Shown here: piece after piece, positions 25,212 through 34,019 of the stretch | Layout of the letters: every line of letters begins with the position of its first letter | Numbering within the stretch: position 1 is the stretch's first letter | Assembly: GCF_030551255.1 (NCBI RefSeq) | Contig: NZ_CP130630.1 | Coordinates: 11,531,001-11,595,000, forward strand | Reading direction: 5' to 3' | DNA: 64,000 nt | Source: Streptomyces sp. NL15-2K | GTDB lineage: Bacteria; Actinomycetota; Actinomycetes; Streptomycetales; Streptomycetaceae | Position numbers and translations under genes: made by a program | The notes under the pieces: generated by a model | The model's input: only the letters and a program-made list of their open reading frames with translations | Told to the model about the DNA's origin: nothing | Databases searched by the model: none

Positions 25212-26671
25212 TTGCACACACCCACCGACGAACAGACTCACGCTGTCGACGCCTTCCGTGAGGGGCACCACCTGGTGCTGCAAGCCGGTGCGGGCACCGG
25301 CAAGACCAGCACGCTGTGCCTGCTTGCCGCGAGTAGCGGACGCCGTGGCCGCTACCTTGCCTTCAACAAGGACATCGCCAACGACGCCGCAGCCAGCTTC
25401 CCGCGTTCCGTGCTGTGCAAGACCGCCCATGCGACGGCCTACGCCGCCCTCGGTCACCGCTTCGCTCGCCGTCTCAGCAGCCCTCGCCAGCCCGCATGGC
25501 GGATCGGGCAGGCCCTCGGTATCAGCTCGCCCGTCCGCATCGGTGATCACGAGATCAGCCACAGGACCCTGTCCCACACTGTGCTGCGTACGGTGACCCG
25601 CTTCTGTCAATCCGCAGACAGGGCTCTGGCACCCCACCATGTGCCGGCTCTGCGCAGGCTCGTAACACCGGACGAGCGCGCCCAACTCGTCGACTCAGTT
25701 ATGTCGTTCGTCGCGAAAGCCTGGACAGATCTGCAGAATCCCGATGAAGGTGTGGTCCGCTTCGAGCACGACCATTACCTGAAGATGTGGGCCTTGACCG
25801 AACCGAAGATCGAGGCCGACTTTCTCCTCCTCGACGAAGCTCAGGACACCAATCCCGTCCTTGAACAGGTCTTCGCCGCACAACGCGGACACGTTCAACT
25901 GGTGATGGTCGGCGACTCCGCCCAGGCCATCTACGGGTGGCGCGGTGCCCGGGACGTCATGACGGGCTTCGACGCCACCCACCTCACCTCGACCCGTTCT
26001 TTCCGCTTCGGCCCTCTCCTCGCCGAACAGGCAAACCGGTGGCTCGCCTTCACCGACGCACCCATCCGGCTGACCGGCACCGATACGATTCCAACGAAAG
26101 TCGGCCTGGTCACCTGTCCGGACGCCGTTCTGTGCCGTACAACATTGGCGCCATGACGGAGGTCATGAGGCAGCTCGAAGCCGGCCGTCGGGTGGCTCTG
26201 ACACGAGGTGGACAGAAACTCAACGCGCTGGCGAGGGCCGCCCGGGACCTCAAAGACGGCCGTCGCACCTCCCACCCCGAACTGGTTCTCTGGGGCGAGT
26301 TGCAGGACTACGCGGAGCACGATCCCGCCGGCCGCGATCTCCAGCCGTTCGTGGAACTCGTCGACACCCACGGCCCCGAAGCCATCATCGCCGCCGTCGA
26401 CGCGCTGACCGACGAGACCAAGGCCGAGGTCACGGTCTCCACCGCCCACACGGCCAAAGGCCGGGAATGGACCCAGGTCAGAATCGCCGACGACTTTCCC
26501 CCACCACCGGACAGTGACCGGCAGGACGACAGCGGCCGCCCGATCCCGGAACCCGTAAGCGATACGGACGCACGGCTCGCTTACGTCGCCGTCACTCGCG
26601 CGCGCCGCCGACTGGACCTCGGCGGGCTCGCATGGATCGAGAAGCAACAACCTGCTGTCGATGGCGCGTGA
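25212..26671 (+). pseudogene. UvrD/Rep-type superfamily 1 helicase, frameshifted
   Basis: The first part has Walker A QAGAGTGKTST, Walker B LLDEAQDTN and GDSAQAIYGWRGA (motif III). It ends in a stop at 26156, just after DAVLCRT. The other frame continues with NIGAMTEVMRQLEAGRRVAL, STAHTAKGREW (motif V) and AYVAVTRARRRLDLG (motif VI). One missing base at about 26140 explains the break, because CRTNIGAM is the usual helicase sequence there. The second part also has its own ATG at 26153 overlapping the first stop as ATGA, so two coupled polypeptides are possible. The TTG start follows GGAG. Confidence 0.78.
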
Positions 26672-26856
26672 AGTGCCGCTATGACCGTCCCAGGATTCCC
26701 AGCAGCTCCCGCGGCCCTGGCTGAACGCGGGAAGTCGGGGATGGCGCCGCGGAGCACGGGGCAAGTTTCGTCATGGCAAACCATGTGCTGTGAACCGGAG
26801 CAATCTCGAACGGTGCCGTCCGACGTCCACTGAGCCCCCCTCCGTCGTCGAGGCCC

Positions 26857-27306
26857 TCAGCCTGGATCGGTGGCTGACGAGGATTGATGGACGTGGAAGG
26901 TAAGCCCGGTGATTCGGCCTGATTGAATGACAGGGCCGTGTTGAACGCCGCCGTTGATCTCGTTGTGCACGGTCTTTCGACCCGCTGGGGTGGTGGTGAG
27001 CCGTTGCAGCGACGTGAGCAGGACGCGCAGGTCGTCGCTGGTGATGGACCCGGCTTCGATGAGTTGTTGCAGACGAGCGTGCCACTGGGCTACGACGCCG
27101 GAGGCGGCCTGTTCGTCCTCTGGGGCGCCGGTGGCGAGCAGCCGGGTCCTTGCGTTGTCCAAGTCGGTGATCGCGGTGGTGTCCGAGCCGGTACGCGTCA
27201 AGAACCGTCCGACGAGTTCACGAGCGTGTGTCCAGGAGTCGGTGACCATGAGGGAAACCAGTGTGGTCGCTCCCGACGCTGCGAGAGCTGCCAGTTCACT
27301 GTCCAT
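26857..27306 (-). CDS. Small protein with C-terminal amyloid-like signalling motif
   Basis: The 149-residue protein has a hydrophobic N-terminal helix (ALAASGATTLVSLMV), a helical middle, and a C-terminal beta-prone segment NGGVQHGPVIQSGRITG near residue 118. That segment resembles the Gly/Val/Gln motifs of bacterial amyloid signalling sequences and is similar to a motif in the TIR protein of the same operon. I suggest it recruits or relays a signal between operon members. It is the last gene, 9 bp after the membrane protein gene. No known domain name was recognised. Confidence 0.65.
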   Translation of the reverse strand: MDSELAALAASGATTLVSLMVTDSWTHARELVGRFLTRTGSDTTAITDLDNARTRLLATGAPEDEQAASGVVAQWHARLQQLIEAGSITSDDLRVLLTSLQRLTTTPAGRKTVHNEINGGVQHGPVIQSGRITGLTFHVHQSSSATDPG

Positions 27307-27315
27307 CGTCGTCTC

Positions 27316-28407
27316 CTAGGTGAGTGGGGACCCGGATGTCTCATCGGGCGCGACAGGGGCGGAGTGCGGTTCTCCGCCGTTGTTCGGCGTGAAGGTCGCC
27401 GGCGGATCGAATCGGCGTAGCAGGTCTTCGGCTGTCTCATGGCGGTTCTGCTGCTTGATGATGCCGGAGAACTGTTTGGCAAGCATCGCCCGCCGAACGT
27501 CTCCCTCGGTGAAGCCCATAGCGTCGAATAAGCCCGAGAGATGATCCGCGGCCGTCCCTTCCCGAGGGATGGGATCATGGTCTTCCTCCGCGAATTCCGG
27601 AGCAGGAGGCTCGCCGGGCTGTTGCGACAGGAGCTGCTGAAGGCGCTCGGGAATGTCGGTGTCATTGGCTGCGGATGTGAGCTGCGCGAGTAGGGAAAGG
27701 TCTGCCACCGTCCTCTCCACGTGCTCGTCATTTCTGGCGAGCCACCAAACCACCGCACTGCCGGTGTCCTTCAATACGTCCTCACCCAGGTACTGGCGCT
27801 TGCTCTGCTCGTACTTGCGTTGGTGCTCCCAGACCGCCTGGTCCTTGCGCACTTCGGCAAGTCTGTCCAAACGCTCCTGGTCCTGCTGGGGCAACGTGAG
27901 GTTGATGTCGTCCGCCATGGCATGGAGATGCCCGGTCGGTTCCGGACACATACGACTCAGTGCGCCGCTGAGCTCATGCTGAACGAGTGACGCTTGGCCC
28001 GGCTCTCGCTTCTCGGTGATAGCGCGCGCCCGGTTGAGGACTGCCTCAACGGCAAGTCCTGACGGATTGAGGACGGGTGTGTCGCCAGATGATTCGATGA
28101 GATACCACCGTACGGTCGCCGAAAGGACGAAGTGGTAGTCGTCCCAGAGGCTGGGTAGCGCCACTTGGCTGACGTGGCATTCCGTGCGTTCCACGGGGGA
28201 AGCCGTGAGTTGCTCTTCGAAACTCACCGGCACGGAACCGCGGCGGCGCGAAGCGATCCGGAACGCCGCTGCGGCGACGCTGAGGAGAAGTACGATCAGC
28301 GTCGGCCATGTCCACATGGGCCACTGCCGCGCCAGGCCGACGATGGCGAGCATGAGGCTGCATAAGACGGTGAGGAAGGCGGTTGTGGTCTTTTGCGCGG
28401 TCGTCAC
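27316..28407 (-). CDS. Two-helix membrane protein of the TIR operon
   Basis: The 363-residue protein starts with two transmembrane helices (about residues 9-26 and 33-52), followed by a large cytoplasmic part with a predicted coiled coil (DQERLDRLAEVRKDQAVWEHQRKYEQSKRQ, in shorter blocks) and an acidic, Pro-rich tail. The middle, VRWYLIESSGDTPVLNPSGLAVEAVLNRAR, loosely resembles SPFH/band-7 domains, but this is weak. The GTG start overlaps the ATPase stop as GTGA. A membrane anchor or effector role in the conflict system is inferred from context. Confidence 0.65.
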   Translation of the reverse strand: MTTAQKTTTAFLTVLCSLMLAIVGLARQWPMWTWPTLIVLLLSVAAAAFRIASRRRGSVPVSFEEQLTASPVERTECHVSQVALPSLWDDYHFVLSATVRWYLIESSGDTPVLNPSGLAVEAVLNRARAITEKREPGQASLVQHELSGALSRMCPEPTGHLHAMADDINLTLPQQDQERLDRLAEVRKDQAVWEHQRKYEQSKRQYLGEDVLKDTGSAVVWWLARNDEHVERTVADLSLLAQLTSAANDTDIPERLQQLLSQQPGEPPAPEFAEEDHDPIPREGTAADHLSGLFDAMGFTEGDVRRAMLAKQFSGIIKQQNRHETAEDLLRRFDPPATFTPNNGGEPHSAPVAPDETSGSPLT

Positions 28408-30404
28408 CGTTGGGTCTCCTCGTCTGAGGCTGGCGGAGGGATAGTCGGCTCGAGGCCCTGAGCCGCGCTGATCTTGCGTATTAGCCGTTCGGTGATTTCC
28501 ACGGAGCGTGCGAGGCTTCCCGGGGCAGTGCGTTCGGCGTCGCGGGCGCTCGCGTACAGCGCGGCGAAGACCTCACCTCGCCTTTCCTCGCACTGCTCGG
28601 CCGCGCTGACGAGGAGATCGAGTAGGAGCTCGCTGCGGGGTTCGGTGTCGTGGGCCGCCCAGCGGAGCCAGTGTTGTGCGTGCGGCTGCCACGATGCCTG
28701 CGGCAGCTCGGCCAGTACTGCGTGCCAGCAGGTGATCAGGCAGCGCTGCACACCGTCCTCCTCCACCAGCGCACGTGTCGTGCCGGAGAAGTCCGTCAGT
28801 GGTACTGGATCGCAGGCCCGTAGGAAGATGCGGAGGTCGGGCGGCGAGAGGTCGGATCGCGCGAGGCGATCCAGCAGCCTTCGGCGCAGTCGGCGGCTGC
28901 TGGCCGCAAGGTCGCACAACGCCTGCAGGGCACGAGCCGTCCCGCGTTCGCGGCGGGCCAGGTAGTACAGCCTGAGCAGGGCCTGGTCCGGATGGCTGGC
29001 CGCGAGGACATCGGCGCAGACCCGGACGAGTACCTGTGCGAACTCTCCTCTGAGACGCCGGTGAGCACACCAGTGATAGATGCGTTCGCGGAAGTCCCTG
29101 GCGTGAGCCGGATCCTCAAGAGCGCAGGTGAGTGCAGAGACAGCAGCTTCCAGCCGTGCCCTGCTCGCCGCTCCGGAACTCCACCGTTCGGCGAGAGACG
29201 CCAGACCGTCGCCGCGCCCGGTCCGTAGGTACTCGCCGGCCACCCTCGCCACCAGGCCGTCACGGACGGCAGGGAGGACGTGAGGGTCGTTCAGTTCCAC
29301 GACAACTGCCGCCCAGGTACCGAGGTGCGGGCGCAGGTCAGGCATGTGGTCCCAGAAATGTGCGCGGACAGCGGAGTCGTAGTCCAGCTCGATGAACCGC
29401 ACCTGTCCGCCCGGCCCGGTGTCGGCTGAGACCTCCGAGAGCCGCTCGGCGAGATCCTTGTGCTGGAGAAGCGGCATCTCTTCCGATGGGAAGTCGACAG
29501 TGCGCAGCAGAAGCTGGGCCGCACGGTGGATGACGTCGGCGTGCGCCCCGTGCAGCATGGAGACGACGATCAGCAGCGCCCGCTGAGGAGCCTCGCCCAG
29601 CCGGGTGACGAGTGCGGCGACTTCTTTCCTCCGGTCGTTCCGTGCTTTCCTGGCTGCCGCGCACCACTCTGCGAACCCCTCACCGGCGAGTGCGGTCTCC
29701 CGGGCGCGGCGGACCAGGTCGGCGAAGTCCGCGATCTCCCGCATCGGCCTTTCTTCACGCAGGAACTCCGTGACGGTTACGTCGGGCTGGACGTACTGCT
29801 GGTACGGCACGCCGAGCATGCGGAGGTGCCGCCTGAGAACGTCCAGGCCGGAAGGGCGCCCGATCTTGACACGGTAGTACTGGAGATCGGGGTCGAGGGT
29901 GCCACCGTGTGGCATGACTACGACAAGATGCGCGTGCCGTTCGTGGACGGTCTTGCGGAGGGCGGGGAGGTCGGCCCGTGCCGCGGACCACCGGCGGTCG
30001 TCGGCGGCGGACAGGTCCAGCAGTAACTGGTCACCGTGTTCGACCAGAGCAGGGTCGTGGAGGGACAGTTCGTCTTCCTCGCCAGGCAGAAGCTCGTGGA
30101 AGACGCCGCTGTCGTGTTGGTGTTCACGCAGGAGTACCCGGGCCGCGGACGTACGGCCGCTGCCTGGCGTGCCGTCCAGAATGACGCTGCCGGTGGCAGC
30201 GAGCAGGGCGCGGGCCTCGCCCATGCCGGTCGGGGCGACCAGCACACGTCGCAACCGAACGAGTTGGTCTTCAGCGACGCGCCGAAAAGCCGGCCTGTCC
30301 GAGTCCTGCAGATGAGCACCGACGTTGACGTGGATGTCGCCGAGGCCGGTGTGCACGAAACCCTGCGGGTTCTCAACGCGCGTACTGCTGCGCTGGTGGT
30401 TCAC
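28404..30404 (-). CDS. STAND-like ATP-binding protein with altered Walker A
   Basis: The 666-residue protein begins with a beta-prone Gly-rich stretch (NPQGFVHTGLGDIHVNVGAHL, residues 12-32), then a P-loop domain with GTPGSGRT (78-85), where the usual Lys is Arg, and a long helical-repeat region rich in Leu, Arg and Ala. Such architecture fits a STAND sensor or scaffold ATPase. The Arg substitution may weaken hydrolysis. Its GTG start overlaps the TIR stop as GTGA and its stop overlaps the next gene in the same way, so expression of all three is coupled. Confidence 0.68.
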   Translation of the reverse strand: MNHQRSSTRVENPQGFVHTGLGDIHVNVGAHLQDSDRPAFRRVAEDQLVRLRRVLVAPTGMGEARALLAATGSVILDGTPGSGRTSAARVLLREHQHDSGVFHELLPGEEDELSLHDPALVEHGDQLLLDLSAADDRRWSAARADLPALRKTVHERHAHLVVVMPHGGTLDPDLQYYRVKIGRPSGLDVLRRHLRMLGVPYQQYVQPDVTVTEFLREERPMREIADFADLVRRARETALAGEGFAEWCAAARKARNDRRKEVAALVTRLGEAPQRALLIVVSMLHGAHADVIHRAAQLLLRTVDFPSEEMPLLQHKDLAERLSEVSADTGPGGQVRFIELDYDSAVRAHFWDHMPDLRPHLGTWAAVVVELNDPHVLPAVRDGLVARVAGEYLRTGRGDGLASLAERWSSGAASRARLEAAVSALTCALEDPAHARDFRERIYHWCAHRRLRGEFAQVLVRVCADVLAASHPDQALLRLYYLARRERGTARALQALCDLAASSRRLRRRLLDRLARSDLSPPDLRIFLRACDPVPLTDFSGTTRALVEEDGVQRCLITCWHAVLAELPQASWQPHAQHWLRWAAHDTEPRSELLLDLLVSAAEQCEERRGEVFAALYASARDAERTAPGSLARSVEITERLIRKISAAQGLEPTIPPPASDEETQR

Positions 30405-31156
30405 CGGCTGTCGTCCTCGCGACTGTCCGGTTCGCTGAACCGATGCTGGACACTGCCGTGGTTGTCGCCTTCGAAATACGTCATCCCGTTCCCCGAGAAA
30501 TGCCGGTCACCCGACACATGGCGGGAGTTCTGATAGATGTGGCCGTTGCCCGTGTGGACAGGGCCGCGAGAATCCTTCACGATGGTGCCGCCGACGTCTC
30601 CGGTGAAGTCACGGCTCTGTACCGCTGTCCCGCTTACATCACCGACTGAGTTGGTCACGGTGTCCGACGCCGACGACTTCTCGTCGGCTTGGGCCAGGCG
30701 ATCCAGTCCGGGCACCATCTCGGCCACCAGATCACCGATGCGCCTGACACCGGTCTCGGTGTCATGGGTGTCGAATGGGATGGACTGAAGGTCGGCGAGC
30801 CGTTCCAGTTCGGGCGGCAGGTCGGCCTTGCTCAGCCGATCCGTCTTCCGTCCGTCCAGAATTGGAATGACCGGAAGTCCATAGGTGAACGCCTCCTCGA
30901 TCTCCCTGCGCACCCAGTCCTCCGGGTCGTGCAGCCGGCCCTGGAATTTCGTCCAGTCCGGCCCTACGACGGCCAGCAAGAGGGAACTGCGTCGCAGCGC
31001 GGCCAACAGGGTGTCGGGGTAGGTGTCTCCGGGGGCGATGGATTTCGACGCGCGGAAGACGCGGTCCCCGCCGAATCGACGGGACAACTCCTGGTCGAGC
31101 AGAGCGGCGGTCTTTTCTCCGTCGCCCGTGCGGTAGTTGATAAAGACTTCGATCAT
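30401..31156 (-). CDS. TIR-domain effector with C-terminal beta-repeat motif
   Basis: The 251-residue protein starts with a TIR domain (MIEVFINYRTGDGEKTAALLDQ); box-2-like and helix segments follow, and DWVRREIEEAF near residue 80 contains the likely catalytic Glu (E85) of NAD-hydrolysing TIR proteins. After residue 165 comes a Gly/Asn/Val-rich tail with GDVSGTAVQSRDFTGD and repeated HTGNGHIYQNSRHVSGD-type strands, similar to bacterial amyloid signalling motifs. The ATG at 31156 follows GAGGGAG. It is the second gene of the five-gene operon and the probable toxic effector. Confidence 0.82.
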   Translation of the reverse strand: MIEVFINYRTGDGEKTAALLDQELSRRFGGDRVFRASKSIAPGDTYPDTLLAALRRSSLLLAVVGPDWTKFQGRLHDPEDWVRREIEEAFTYGLPVIPILDGRKTDRLSKADLPPELERLADLQSIPFDTHDTETGVRRIGDLVAEMVPGLDRLAQADEKSSASDTVTNSVGDVSGTAVQSRDFTGDVGGTIVKDSRGPVHTGNGHIYQNSRHVSGDRHFSGNGMTYFEGDNHGSVQHRFSEPDSREDDSR

Positions 31157-31169
31157 GGTGATGTCTCCC

Positions 31170-32462
31170 TCAGGAAGTGGACAAGCGAGATAAGGTGCCG
31201 AGTCGCGGCGCCAGACGACGTACCGAAGGCTGATCCGAATGGCGAGCCAGGACCCGGGCGAGGCGCCGCAGATCGGTCGTGACGGTCGCTGAACGCACTG
31301 CCGCCGCACCGTCGAGCAGGGGGGTAACCAGCGCGCACGCGTGGTCGATCTCTCCGGCCGATGCGTAGGCGAGCGCACGGCGCACGCCGTACCGCACTTG
31401 CGTACGCACCGCGCTCTCGCCGACCAGGGCGAGTTGCCGATCGAGCTCGGCGCTCGCTTCCCGTGGTCGACCGAGATCGACCAGGCACCATCCGGTGACC
31501 ATGCCGACCGGGTCGGGAAGATGCATGGTGCCGATCACCGGTTCGTCGGAGCCGCAGTCCTGGCGGGCGAGGAGGGTACGGGCACGGTCAAGGGCACTCA
31601 GGCAGGCACGTTGATCGCCCGCGAGTGCGTGCCCCTGCGCTTCACGTTGCGCGGCCAGCCCACGGATCCGCGGCGGCAGCGAGCCGCCCTGCGCACGACG
31701 GGCCAGAGCCACCGTCTGCTCGGCGTCATCCCGGTACAGCGTGACAAGGGCCCTACGGACCAGTGCGTAGCCCGCCAGCGCCTGGTCACCGCCGGCTGCT
31801 GCCAGATCGACCGCGCGCTGCGTCCACCACAGTGCCGCACGTTCGTCCCCGGTTTCCTGCACCAGCCAGCCGACATACTCGGCGTAACGGGAACCAAGCG
31901 CCAGCAGCTGCTCGCGAGTGCTGTTGTCGGATTGCGCGGACAGTTCCCGCAGAGTGTGCGTCTGGGCGATCAGGACGGGCAGGAGCAGGCCAGGCTCCAG
32001 AGTCTGGCCGAGTCGTCGGTACTGCGTGAACAGAGAGCGGGAGGCTTCCAGCATGCCGGCCCCCGTGGCCAGGGAAGCCGGGCCTGATCCGTCCGGCCGC
32101 CAGGTCATCAACGACGCGACGCCGGTGCTCATCACCTCGCGCCGGCCCATGGGCTGGAATCGGTTCGGGCCGTCCGGCGACAACTGCATGATCCAGTCCT
32201 CCTCGTCGACTTGGCCCGACGCTGCTTCCGCAGGGTTGTCACCGGCGGCCTGGGGGGCCAGGGCTATCAGTGCTCCGTCAGCACCGAGGGCGGCGTCACA
32301 CAACCGAACGAGGTCACGGCTGGGAGCCTTGATACCTCGTTCGACTTTGCTCAACTGCGCTTTGCTGTAGTGCACTTCGTCGGACAGGCCCGTGAGGCTC
32401 AACCCGACTTCCAGACGTCGCCTTCTCAGTTCCTCACCGAACTCGGTGGACGGCCGTGGCAC
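31170..32462 (-). CDS. XRE-family regulator with TPR-like C-terminus
   Basis: The 430-residue protein has an N-terminal Cro/C1 helix-turn-helix (FGEELRRRRLEVGLSLTGLSDEVHYSKAQLSKVERGIKAP) and a long helical-repeat part (for example AGGDQALAGYALVRRALV and LARRAQGGSLPPRIRGLAAQ) like that of many streptomycete regulators. It starts the operon, 13 bp before the TIR gene, so its transcript carries the whole conflict system. It may sense an intracellular signal through its repeats and control the operon. Confidence 0.82.
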   Translation of the reverse strand: MPRPSTEFGEELRRRRLEVGLSLTGLSDEVHYSKAQLSKVERGIKAPSRDLVRLCDAALGADGALIALAPQAAGDNPAEAASGQVDEEDWIMQLSPDGPNRFQPMGRREVMSTGVASLMTWRPDGSGPASLATGAGMLEASRSLFTQYRRLGQTLEPGLLLPVLIAQTHTLRELSAQSDNSTREQLLALGSRYAEYVGWLVQETGDERAALWWTQRAVDLAAAGGDQALAGYALVRRALVTLYRDDAEQTVALARRAQGGSLPPRIRGLAAQREAQGHALAGDQRACLSALDRARTLLARQDCGSDEPVIGTMHLPDPVGMVTGWCLVDLGRPREASAELDRQLALVGESAVRTQVRYGVRRALAYASAGEIDHACALVTPLLDGAAAVRSATVTTDLRRLARVLARHSDQPSVRRLAPRLGTLSRLSTS

Positions 32463-32972
32463 GGGAACCTCCCAAGCCCGTCCGTTGGGTCGGGGCGGTG
32501 CTGCACGTAAGAGTGCGGCACCCCTTCCCGGAGGGACAAGGCGATCGATGCTGTTTCCCGTTTCCTTCTCCGATTGAGGGGCGCAGCATGCGAGGGTGGC
32601 TGGAACTCGTGCTGGTCACAGAGCCGACCAGCTCAAGGCCCGTTGGCGCGACGCCGAATTCAGAGGCATCCTGCGCCAGATGGCCCGATCCCACCGGTGC
32701 GGCACGGTCAGAAGCGCAGCCTGGGAAGCAGCCACGAGCACACCGCCAGTTGAGCTCGTCGCCTGGGAGTACGGTGCGGGCTATATACGTCCCACAGATC
32801 GATGTTCCGATCGTGTTCCACCACGAGGACGGGTGCGGCGACTCTCCTCTCCCGCCTCCAGAGTCTGCGTCGGCGCCCCGGTGACCCGCCCATGTGCGGA
32901 GACCTCAGATCAGCCGGGAGCACACAAGGACCGACAGCGCGGTGCGGCGGGGGGGGGGGGCGTGCGGAGAAC
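32463..32972. other. Gene-free region with a G-tract
   Basis: This 510-bp region separates the start of the XRE-TIR operon from the end of the first TetR gene. Open frames exist but none has a good start, ribosome binding site or recognisable domain. It includes the run of 12 G residues at 32949-32960. It must contain the operon promoter, which I could not place. Confidence 0.4.
32949..32960. repeat. Homopolymeric run of 12 G
   Basis: The run lies 13 bp past the 3' end of the TetR gene, in non-coding DNA. Such tracts can vary in length by slippage or be misread in sequencing. No gene reading across it was identified. Confidence 0.8.
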
Positions 32973-33572
32973 TCAGGTCCTTCCGTCCTGGACTGAATGG
33001 GCTGTCAGATCTCGGATCCCCAAGTCAACGAGTTGTTCGGCGAGGGCGTCGTTGAGCGGGCTGACGCCGAAGAGGAGATGGAAGTAGACCGGTGCGTAGA
33101 ACAACTGGGCTGCCGCGCTCGGGTCCAGGTCCGGGCGGAAGACGCCTTCGTCGATACCCTGACGCATCAGTTTCTCCACGGCCGCGGCGCGCTCCTGCCA
33201 GAAGCGCTCGCGGAAGTTGGCCATCGTCTCGGGGTCGTACTGCCCCTCGGCGATGATCTGGGCGACGAGTTTGCCCTGCGGGCCGGCGTAGTGAGTGATC
33301 AGCGACTTGAGGTGTGCCAGGAGGGCGTCGCGCACTGGTACCCCTTCGGGGATGCGGGTGTGCGCCAGGTGGTTCTCCATGAAGGCGTCGATGACGACGG
33401 CGGCCTTGCTGGGCCACCACCGGTAGATCGTCGCCTTGCTGACCTTGGCCCGCTTGGCGATCGCCTCCATGGTCAGCTTCTGCACCGTGATGGCACGCCG
33501 TCCGTCACGAACGAGAAGGTCCATGGTCGCGTCGAGGATCGCGCGACGGCTCGATTCGCTTCGTACAGCCAC
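32973..33572 (-). CDS. TetR/AcrR family regulator (module A)
   Basis: The 199-residue protein has an N-terminal helix-turn-helix (RRAILDATMDLLVRDGRRA, then MEAIAKRAKVSKATIYRWWPSKAAVVIDAF) and a helical ligand-binding domain ending in a Leu-rich part. It is close to identical with the protein at 47206-47805, from residue 1 to about 185, with the tail differing. It probably binds the operators at 33643 and 33959 and represses the module on its right. Its GTG start is 70 bp from the first operator. Confidence 0.88.
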   Translation of the reverse strand: MAVRSESSRRAILDATMDLLVRDGRRAITVQKLTMEAIAKRAKVSKATIYRWWPSKAAVVIDAFMENHLAHTRIPEGVPVRDALLAHLKSLITHYAGPQGKLVAQIIAEGQYDPETMANFRERFWQERAAAVEKLMRQGIDEGVFRPDLDPSAAAQLFYAPVYFHLLFGVSPLNDALAEQLVDLGIRDLTAHSVQDGRT

Positions 33573-33642
33573 AGTAGAAATTTACCTCGGGTGCGACCGC
33601 AATCCCCATGCCGACGCGATGGCATGCTCGTACCAAGAAATA

Positions 33643-33662
33643 GATACGAAACGTATCGAATA
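33643..33662. promoter_or_regulatory. TetR operator copy a
   Basis: The sequence GATACGAAACGTATCGAATA contains the inverted repeat GATACG-AAA-CGTATC. It lies 70 bp upstream of the module A TetR gene and shares the CGAAACG core with six other sites in the window. Confidence 0.65.
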
Positions 33663-33958
33663 GCTTGACGCCCGTCAAGAGGCACGATCGGTCCTCAGCT
33701 GCTCCCGGAGGCACCGAATGTCCTGGTTCGAGCGAACCATGCGGACGCGGCCCTCCGTGGTCTTCGAGTATCTCGCGCTCCCCTGCTTTTTCGGCTCATC
33801 GCAGCTCATGTCGCCAGAGGGGAGGTTCTGTGGCTGGCGTCACTCCGTCGGAGCGCGACGCCGTGAGCGATGCGCCGTAAGTCCAGTTCGTGCGGTTTTT
33901 CTGGACGTCGCGACTGGACCTTCGTTCAGCAAGGGGGTGGGATGAAGTGCATGAGATG

Positions 33959-33975
33959 CGAAACGTATCGTTTCG
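33959..33975. promoter_or_regulatory. TetR operator copy b
   Basis: CGAAACG-TAT-CGTTTCG is a perfect 7-bp inverted repeat with a three-base spacer. It is 44 bp before the start of the NMT1-like gene at 34020, where a repressor would block its transcription. It is the most symmetric copy found. Confidence 0.7.
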
Positions 33976-34019
33976 AATGTAGTGTTGTTGCGTTGCCTTT
34001 CGCAGGAAGGAGGGCACCG

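Larger units (their letters stand above)
33573..34019. other. Divergent regulatory region of module A
   Basis: No gene was seen between the TetR start and the NMT1-like protein. The region holds the two operator copies listed separately and an inverted repeat TTGACG-CC-CGTCAA at 33665-33678. The promoters of both divergent genes must lie here. The frame running through 33718-33900 has no family resemblance. Confidence 0.45.

Noticed and set aside
32456..32884. Plus-strand frame of 142 codons before the first TetR gene
   Set aside because: No ribosome binding site, no family resemblance and Pro/Arg-rich composition; treated as non-coding.
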